Assembly: GCA_944412495.1 (NCBI GenBank)
Contig: CALYBL010000019.1
Span: forward strand, 1-64,000
Length of the DNA: 64,000 nt
Reading direction: 5' to 3'
Source: an uncultured Clostridia bacterium
GTDB taxonomy: Bacteria > Bacillota > Clostridia > Oscillospirales > Acutalibacteraceae
This document shows positions 59,179-64,000 of this stretch, one piece after another. The translations under genes and the position numbers were made by a program. The notes below the pieces were generated by a model that was not told the origin of the DNA, ran no database searches, and worked only from the letters and a program-made list of their open reading frames with translations. The first letter of the stretch is position 1. Each line of letters starts with the position of its first letter.

Positions 59179-59789
59179 GCCGCTATGCGCGGCTGCCTTT
59201 CAGATTATTTTACGTTCATTATAATCCAACTCGCCTGATTTATCTACAAAATAAGCAATTTTTAACCATACTGTAATAAATATTACATTTTCTGTTAACT
59301 TAAAACCGTAAAAAGCAAATGGACTGCGGGAGCGGTATTAGGAGCAGCACCCGCTTGCTCACTATGCGATGTTTATAATACATAGCACAGGGCATGCAAG
59401 CGAATGTAATAACCGTCTGCAGCTAACAATGGCTTTTGCTCTTATCAGCGTATCTCACACAAGTCCAGCTGCTAAAGTATTATCTTCCCGCACTGCCGGC
59501 CGTGGGGAGAGTCCTGCTTAAGCGGACAATTCGTGAGAGTGCACGGCCTGCTTTATCGCTGTCCGGCTAAGCTGTCACATGCGAATTACAGCCGCTCGCT
59601 GATAGCGCGGACTGCCGCATGAGCAGGGCACAGACCGTCGGTATATTTTCACGGAGTGCATAAATATCGCACACAGCTTTGGCGACGATATGCGCCAAAT
59701 GAGACTTAGACATATTATGCATGTAATACAAATCGGTGCAAAATCTTACAACTCCGGGCAGCATATACATGCCAAGCACACGCCTCCCT
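59179..59789. other. Intergenic region, nothing recognised
   Basis: About 600 bp between ArAE and cysS. Short frames on both strands lack ribosome sites and family features. No strong terminator follows cysS. Confidence 0.5.
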
Positions 59790-61172
59790 CTATTTTCTGC
59801 GCCATTTTACGCCCTGCGGAGTATCCTCTACTATTACGCCCATATCGCTTAGGGTATTTCTTATTTCATCCGCGCGTGCGTAATTTTTCTCTGCCTTAGC
59901 TGCCGTGCGCTCCGCTATCAGCCTTTCAATCTCCGCGTCATCGCTGCCATTCTCGCTCTTTGGCTGCTCGTAAAGTATGCCAAGCACGCCATTTAGCTCG
60001 TCGAAAAGCTTAAGTGCGTTTTCAGCAGAGGCTTTGTCCATCTTATTCTCAATGGCCACGTTGACCGCCTTTACCAGCTCAAAGACGGCTCCTATCGCAT
60101 CGGCCGTGTTGAGGTCGTCGTCGAGCGCCGCCGCAAAATCGGCTCTATACTTTTCAAAATCCGCCTTTTCTCCTGACTGAGGTGCGTTCTTAATATAAAA
60201 CTTAAGGTTTTCGCGGCAGGTCCTCAGGCGCTGCAGAGCGCTGATGTTCTGCTGCATTATACCCTCGGTAAAGTTTATGGGGCTGCGGTAGTGCGACGCC
60301 AGCAGTGTAAAGCGTATGGGCTCATAGCCGTATTTTTCGGCGAGCTCTCTTACCGTAAAAAAGTTGCCCTTTGATTTTGACATTTTTTCGTTGTTAAAAT
60401 TCACATGCCCGTTATGCATCCAGTAGTTTGCAAACTCGCAGCCGTTTGCACACCTCGACTGTGCCGTCTCGTTCTCGTGGTGCGGGAACATGAGGTCACG
60501 GCCGCCGCAGTGTATGTCTATCGTGTTGCCCAGATAGCGGCGCGCCATGGCAGAGCACTCTATATGCCAGCCGGGGCGGCCGGGTCCGAACGGCGATTCC
60601 CACGAAGGCTCACCCGGCTTTGCACCCTTCCAGAGCGCAAAATCCAGCGGGCTGCGCTTCAGGTCCGAGACCTCTATCCTTGCGCCGGACTGAAGCTGCT
60701 CTATAGACTGATGCGATATGTCGCCATAGCCCTTCGCCTTGCTTGTATCAAAATAGACGTCGCCGCCGGATCGGTATGCGCAGCCCTTGTCAAGCAGCGT
60801 ATTTATTATGTCTATTATCTCGTCGATGTTCTCGGTTGCGCGTGGAGCAGCGTCAGGCGGCATTACGTTAAGGCCGGCGGCGTCCTTCTGATATTCGGCA
60901 ATATATTTCTCCGCAAGCTCCTTCACGCTTATACCCATTTCATTAGCGCGGTTTATCATCTTGTCGTCCACGTCGGTAAAATTCTGCACAAATCTCACCT
61001 TATAGCCGCGCCATGCAAGATACCGGCGCAGCACGTCAAAAACACATAGCGGCCGCGCGTTGCCTATATGTATAAGATTATACACCGTCGGCCCGCAGGC
61101 ATATATTTTCACCGTATCTCCTATGGGTATAAATTCGTCCTTGCTTTGCGTCATGCTGTTGTATATTTTCAT
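59790..61172 (-). CDS. cysS: Cysteinyl-tRNA synthetase
   Basis: A 460-aa class I synthetase charging tRNA-Cys. The HIGH motif is HIGNARP and KMSKS is KMSKSKGNF. A zinc-site Cys lies in YACGPTVYN, and the others in HIECSAMARR, with HCGGRDLMFPHHENE. RPGWHIECSAMARRYLG is the family signature. It is the second gene of a cysE-cysS operon, 112 bp after cysE, so its expression should follow charged tRNA-Cys levels through the T-box. Confidence 0.97.
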   Translation of the reverse strand: MKIYNSMTQSKDEFIPIGDTVKIYACGPTVYNLIHIGNARPLCVFDVLRRYLAWRGYKVRFVQNFTDVDDKMINRANEMGISVKELAEKYIAEYQKDAAGLNVMPPDAAPRATENIDEIIDIINTLLDKGCAYRSGGDVYFDTSKAKGYGDISHQSIEQLQSGARIEVSDLKRSPLDFALWKGAKPGEPSWESPFGPGRPGWHIECSAMARRYLGNTIDIHCGGRDLMFPHHENETAQSRCANGCEFANYWMHNGHVNFNNEKMSKSKGNFFTVRELAEKYGYEPIRFTLLASHYRSPINFTEGIMQQNISALQRLRTCRENLKFYIKNAPQSGEKADFEKYRADFAAALDDDLNTADAIGAVFELVKAVNVAIENKMDKASAENALKLFDELNGVLGILYEQPKSENGSDDAEIERLIAERTAAKAEKNYARADEIRNTLSDMGVIVEDTPQGVKWRRK

Positions 61173-61284
61173 ATAGCACCTCTGTTAAAATTTTTCCCGT
61201 TTATATTTTAGCCTTTAGCCGCTGTACAAAATTCATGAGTACCGCAGACTTAAAGCATACGCCTTCGTCTTTGTATCCGAAAGC

Positions 61285-61956
61285 CTAATCCTTATTCTTC
61301 TCAGGCGGACACGGTTTTGTGCATTTGCCGTGCTCGCTGTCGATAAACATTTCTATCCTGCATATCTTTTTGCTGATATTTATTATCTCCTGCTCGACAG
61401 GGTCGGGAATATGGACCTGGTCGAGCGGGCTGACCTTTACGCCGTTGCGGCGGACAACTCTCGCAGGCGTGCCGACGGCCGTCGAATTCTCCGGCACGTC
61501 ATGCAGCACGACAGAGCCGGCGGCTATCCTCGAATTGTCTCCCACAGTTATTGGTCCCAACACCTTTGCGCCGGCGCCTATCATAACATTTTTTCCTATC
61601 GTCGGGTGCCGCTTGCCGGTATCCTTGCCCGTGCCGCCTAGTGTTACACCCTGATATATCACAGTGTCGTCGCCAACCTCGGCGGTTGCGCCTATTACCA
61701 CACCGGTGCCGTGGTCTATGAAGACCCGGCGTCCGAGCTTTGCTGCCGGGTGTATCTCTATGCCGGTCTTCCTCACGGTGCGCTGTGATATCCATCTGGC
61801 AATGAAAAAGAAGCCCTTGCTGTAAAACCAGTGCGCCCGTCGGTGGCGCCGCACCGCCTTAAATCCGGGATAAAGGAAATATATTTCCAAAGATGAGCGC
61901 GCCGCCGGATCCTTCTCCTTTACGGCGGCTATGTCCTCCTTAAGTCTTTCAAACAT
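61285..61956 (-). CDS. cysE: Serine O-acetyltransferase
   Basis: A 223-aa enzyme making O-acetylserine for cysteine synthesis. The C-terminal left-handed beta-helix has hexapeptide repeats (IHPAAKLGRRVFIDHGTGVVIGATAEVGDD) with the catalytic His-Asp pair. The GGTGKDTGKRHPTIGKNVMIGAG loop is the family signature. It lacks the long N-terminal domain of E. coli CysE, as in Firmicute forms. First gene after the T-box leader, followed by cysS. Confidence 0.95.
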   Translation of the reverse strand: MFERLKEDIAAVKEKDPAARSSLEIYFLYPGFKAVRRHRRAHWFYSKGFFFIARWISQRTVRKTGIEIHPAAKLGRRVFIDHGTGVVIGATAEVGDDTVIYQGVTLGGTGKDTGKRHPTIGKNVMIGAGAKVLGPITVGDNSRIAAGSVVLHDVPENSTAVGTPARVVRRNGVKVSPLDQVHIPDPVEQEIINISKKICRIEMFIDSEHGKCTKPCPPEKNKD

Positions 61957-62079
61957 GATTACTACCCTCCCTGTTTATGCTCCCGCCGCTAACGGCGGCG
62001 CTGCAGCGATATCTCACACAAATGCTTATACTCCTCTGTTTTGCGGATACGGCAGAACGGTTTCGCCGTAAATATTGCC

Positions 62080-62325
62080 GGATAAAACAGCAAAGCCTCC
62101 TGTCCAAACGACAGGAGGCGATAAAAGCAATACCGCGGTTCCACTCCGATTTATATCTCTAATACCCTTAACGCGGGAAACGTACCGCACTACTGTCATT
62201 TCGCACGGCAGGCTGAGAGGTGCATTCCGCTTTTCGGCATATCGTCCGCTTTCAGCCTGCGGCGGACATTCTCTGTTATGCCGGGGCAAAGCGTACTATT
62301 CCCCGTTTGCGCCTTTGTTTTTAAT
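62080..62325 (-). ncRNA. T-box leader, cysteine (UGC) specifier
   Basis: The T-box sequence TGGAACCGCG (62143-62134) is intact. Stem I has an AGAGA (GA) motif and, near its 3' side, GAATGCACC, placing a TGC specifier at 62224-62222, which reads Cys. This fits the downstream cysE-cysS genes. After the T-box comes the terminator stem GCCTCCTGTC / GACAGGAGGC with TTTGCTGTTTT. Uncharged tRNA-Cys would block termination and raise expression. Confidence 0.93.
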
Positions 62326-62327
62326 AT

Positions 62328-62356
62328 ATTATATACTTTAACAGTCTGATTTGCAA
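62328..62356 (-). promoter_or_regulatory. Sigma-A promoter of the T-box-cysE-cysS operon
   Basis: -35 TTGCAA (62356-62351), 17-bp spacer, perfect -10 TATAAT (62333-62328), immediately before the T-box. Confidence 0.8.
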
Positions 62357-62552
62357 CACATAAATTTGTACCCAAACAGCATGCCCGCAGCCTGACCGCA
62401 TCCGGCGGCTTTTACAAGGCGAGCTGTGTGAGCACGGCATGCGTGGACCGCACAGCAGCCGATATACGACAGCTCATACAGTTCATAACAGAATGTATGC
62501 GCTCGAAGCACAAATTTTCACACCGCATAGGCCCGAAGTTCACTGTGAGTGC

Positions 62553-63128
62553 CTATTTGTTGAAGTTAACGCATTCCCTGTTCTGATAAATGTATGTAAC
62601 TCCTGATATCACCGTCAGCAGCGCCGATATCCACAGCAGCACCGAATACGCTATGCGTATTGCCAGCACTGCCGTTTCTCCCAAAAACGAAAGTGAGATG
62701 AGATACTCCATGAGCATGACGGCTATAATGGCCACCATCTGGCTGACGGTCTTGAGCTTGCCCCAGATGTTCGCCGCTATCACCTTGCCGGTCGCTGCCG
62801 CCACAAGGCGCACCGACATTATGGCGAACTCTCTGAACAGCACTATGGCGGTGACCCATATTATGCCGTAGCCGTAGCCGGCGAGTATAAAGCCCAAAAA
62901 CGCCACCGTTGTGAGCATCTTGTCGGCTATCGGGTCCAAGAACTTGCCGAAGTCCGTCTCTATGCCACGCTTGCGTGCAATCTTGCCGTCAAAATAGTCG
63001 GTTATGCTGGCAATTATGAAGACCGCTGTGGCAACCAGCATATGGTGCGGAAAGTCTATTATAAGCAGTGCGAGAAAAACCGGTGTCAATATTATCCTTA
63101 TAATCGTCAGCTTATTTGGTGTATTCAT
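62553..63128 (-). CDS. pgsA: CDP-diacylglycerol-glycerol-3-phosphate 3-phosphatidyltransferase
   Basis: A 191-aa integral membrane enzyme making phosphatidylglycerol phosphate from CDP-diacylglycerol and glycerol 3-phosphate. The CDP-alcohol phosphotransferase motif is complete: DYFDGKIARKRG then GKFLDPIADK. It starts MNTPNKLTIIRI, the usual family start, and has four or more membrane segments. It lies 47 bp after rimO, the common clostridial order. Its product leads to cardiolipin through Cls in the same window. Confidence 0.96.
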   Translation of the reverse strand: MNTPNKLTIIRIILTPVFLALLIIDFPHHMLVATAVFIIASITDYFDGKIARKRGIETDFGKFLDPIADKMLTTVAFLGFILAGYGYGIIWVTAIVLFREFAIMSVRLVAAATGKVIAANIWGKLKTVSQMVAIIAVMLMEYLISLSFLGETAVLAIRIAYSVLLWISALLTVISGVTYIYQNRECVNFNK

Positions 63129-63175
63129 CGCTTACCGTCCAATCTGTAATTTTTTCCGCATAGTATAAAATGCCG

Positions 63176-64000
63176 TTACCGTACCGCCTCGCCCACAAGG
63201 TCGCCGTCGGCGGTATCGGTTATCTTAACCGTTATAAATTCGCCAGGCTCAATGCCGCCTGCGCATGTAAAGAATATCTTGCCGTCTACGTCGGGCGCCT
63301 CGGCCGCGCTCCTGCCAAACCACATTTTTATGTACACGTCGTAGCCCTCGACAAGCACTTGAGTTTCCTGTCCCTTAAGCGCTTCGTTTATTTCCTCCGA
63401 TATCTCCTGCTGAAGCTGCATGACCAGCTCCTGCCGGCGCTTTTTCGTCTCTTCGTCTATCTGGCCGTCAAATCCAGCGGCAGGAGTCCCCTCCTCCTGC
63501 GAATAGGCAAAGCAGCCGAGCCTTTCAAAACGCATGGACCTTATAAACTCCAATAGGCTTTCAAAGTCCTCCTCGCTCTCGCCTGGAAAGCCCGTTAAGA
63601 TAGTCGTGCGCAGCACTATGCCGGGTATCTCGGCGCGCAGCCTGCTTATCAGCGAAATTATGTCCGATTTTGTCGTGCGCCTGTTCATTCGCCTGAGTAT
63701 GCCGTCCTCGCTGTGCTGCAAGGGTATATCAATATATTTTACTATCTTGGGATTGTCCCTTATTACCGAAATAAGCCTGTCGTCTATTTTTTCAGGATAT
63801 GCGTACAGTATGCGAATCCACCTTATTCCCTCTATCCTGCACAGTCTCTCAAGCAGATCCGGCAGACGCTCGTTGCCTATGTCTTCGCCCCAGCGGGTTG
63901 TATCCTGAGCTATGAGTATGAGCTCCTTCACTCCGCGCTGAGCCAGCATAGCCGCCTCACCCACTATGTCGCTGAGGGAGCGGCTGCGGTATTTACCGCG
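63176..64000 (-). CDS. rimO: Ribosomal protein S12 methylthiotransferase, 5' end beyond window
   Basis: The frame is open to the right edge and lacks its start, so the N-terminal MTTase domain and the radical-SAM CxxxCxxC are outside. The visible 274 residues include RGKYRSRSLSDIVGEA, ILIAQDTTRWGED, PLQHSEDGILRRMNR (radical SAM core) and a C-terminal TRAM domain (TQVLVEGYDVYIKMWFGRSAAEAPDVDG). RimO adds a methylthio group to Asp of ribosomal protein S12. The APDVDG motif separates RimO from MiaB and MtaB. Confidence 0.94.
   Translation of the reverse strand, partial: RGKYRSRSLSDIVGEAAMLAQRGVKELILIAQDTTRWGEDIGNERLPDLLERLCRIEGIRWIRILYAYPEKIDDRLISVIRDNPKIVKYIDIPLQHSEDGILRRMNRRTTKSDIISLISRLRAEIPGIVLRTTILTGFPGESEEDFESLLEFIRSMRFERLGCFAYSQEEGTPAAGFDGQIDEETKKRRQELVMQLQQEISEEINEALKGQETQVLVEGYDVYIKMWFGRSAAEAPDVDGKIFFTCAGGIEPGEFITVKITDTADGDLVGEAVR

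Noticed and set aside
1..64000. CRISPR array, tRNA, rRNA, insertion sequence
   Set aside because: I saw no regularly spaced repeats, no cloverleaf-like sequence and no transposase with inverted repeats in the window.

Overview
The window looks like a chromosome segment of a spore-forming, low-to-moderate GC Firmicute of class Clostridia, probably a gut Oscillospirales-type organism. The evidence is a SpoIIQ-like M23 protein, a (truncated) CotJC coat protein, CdaA/CdaR, RecD2, PPDK, a T-box leader, G5/3D-domain and YceG proteins, strong AGGAGG-type ribosome binding sites and frequent TTG/GTG starts. The assignment rests on gene content and family resemblance only; no rRNA or other taxonomic marker is present.

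Layout. 1-3.5 kb is part of a non-contractile phage tail module on the minus strand: a small scaffold-like protein, a 73-aa protein, tail tube, a tail-assembly chaperone with a canonical -1 frameshift signal, and a tape measure protein that runs off the left edge. 3.8-4.6 kb is a leucine-rich-repeat surface protein whose best start is out of frame across an A7 tract. 4.7-10.5 kb is a complete fructose PTS operon, fruR-fruK-fruA-ptsH-ptsI, with a sigma-A promoter and three TTGATT boxes spaced exactly 10 bp apart. 10.75-12 kb holds a guanidine-I (ykkC) riboswitch followed, after about 425 nt, by a GAP/LysE-superfamily membrane protein. 12.5-26 kb is mostly housekeeping: HAD phosphatase, Nth, truncated cotJC, ComF, RecD2, CdaR/CdaA, a cysteine desulfurase with a DUF3343 (Se/S carrier-like) partner, IspF/IspD and a pyridoxal/pyridoxamine kinase. 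26-40.4 kb mixes the SpoIIQ-like protein, two XRE regulators, an EEP hydrolase, a vWA protein, PPDK, a GH25 lysozyme, a 49-aa membrane peptide, cardiolipin synthase, a lipoprotein and a G5/3D cell-wall protein.

41.3-47.1 kb is a surface-polysaccharide export cassette: a dual GT2 glycosyltransferase, a Wzm-like permease, a Wzt-like ATPase with a C-terminal extension, and a methyltransferase ending in a coiled coil. It resembles methyl-capped, ruler-terminated O-antigen export, here in a Firmicute. It is followed by a 938-aa LacZ-fold GH2 protein in which both catalytic glutamates are replaced (a pseudoenzyme). Next come pyrophosphatase, an ECF S-component with a uridine-kinase-like partner behind a structured leader, an AT-rich orphan gene, U32 peptidase, MltG, a 25-residue Cys/Asn-rich membrane micropeptide, 5-formyl-THF cyclo-ligase, a DJ-1 family protein, thymidylate kinase and an ArAE-type membrane protein. 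59.8-62.3 kb is a cysE-cysS operon under a T-box leader with a UGC (Cys) specifier. The window ends with pgsA and the 3' part of rimO.

Strongest leads: the LacZ pseudoenzyme beside the glycan export cassette; the putative capping methyltransferase/coiled-coil ruler; the guanidine riboswitch linked to an uncharacterised LysE-superfamily protein; the complete -1 frameshift element; and several short genes (49 aa and 25 aa) with good expression signals. No CRISPR array, tRNA, rRNA or intact insertion sequence was found.
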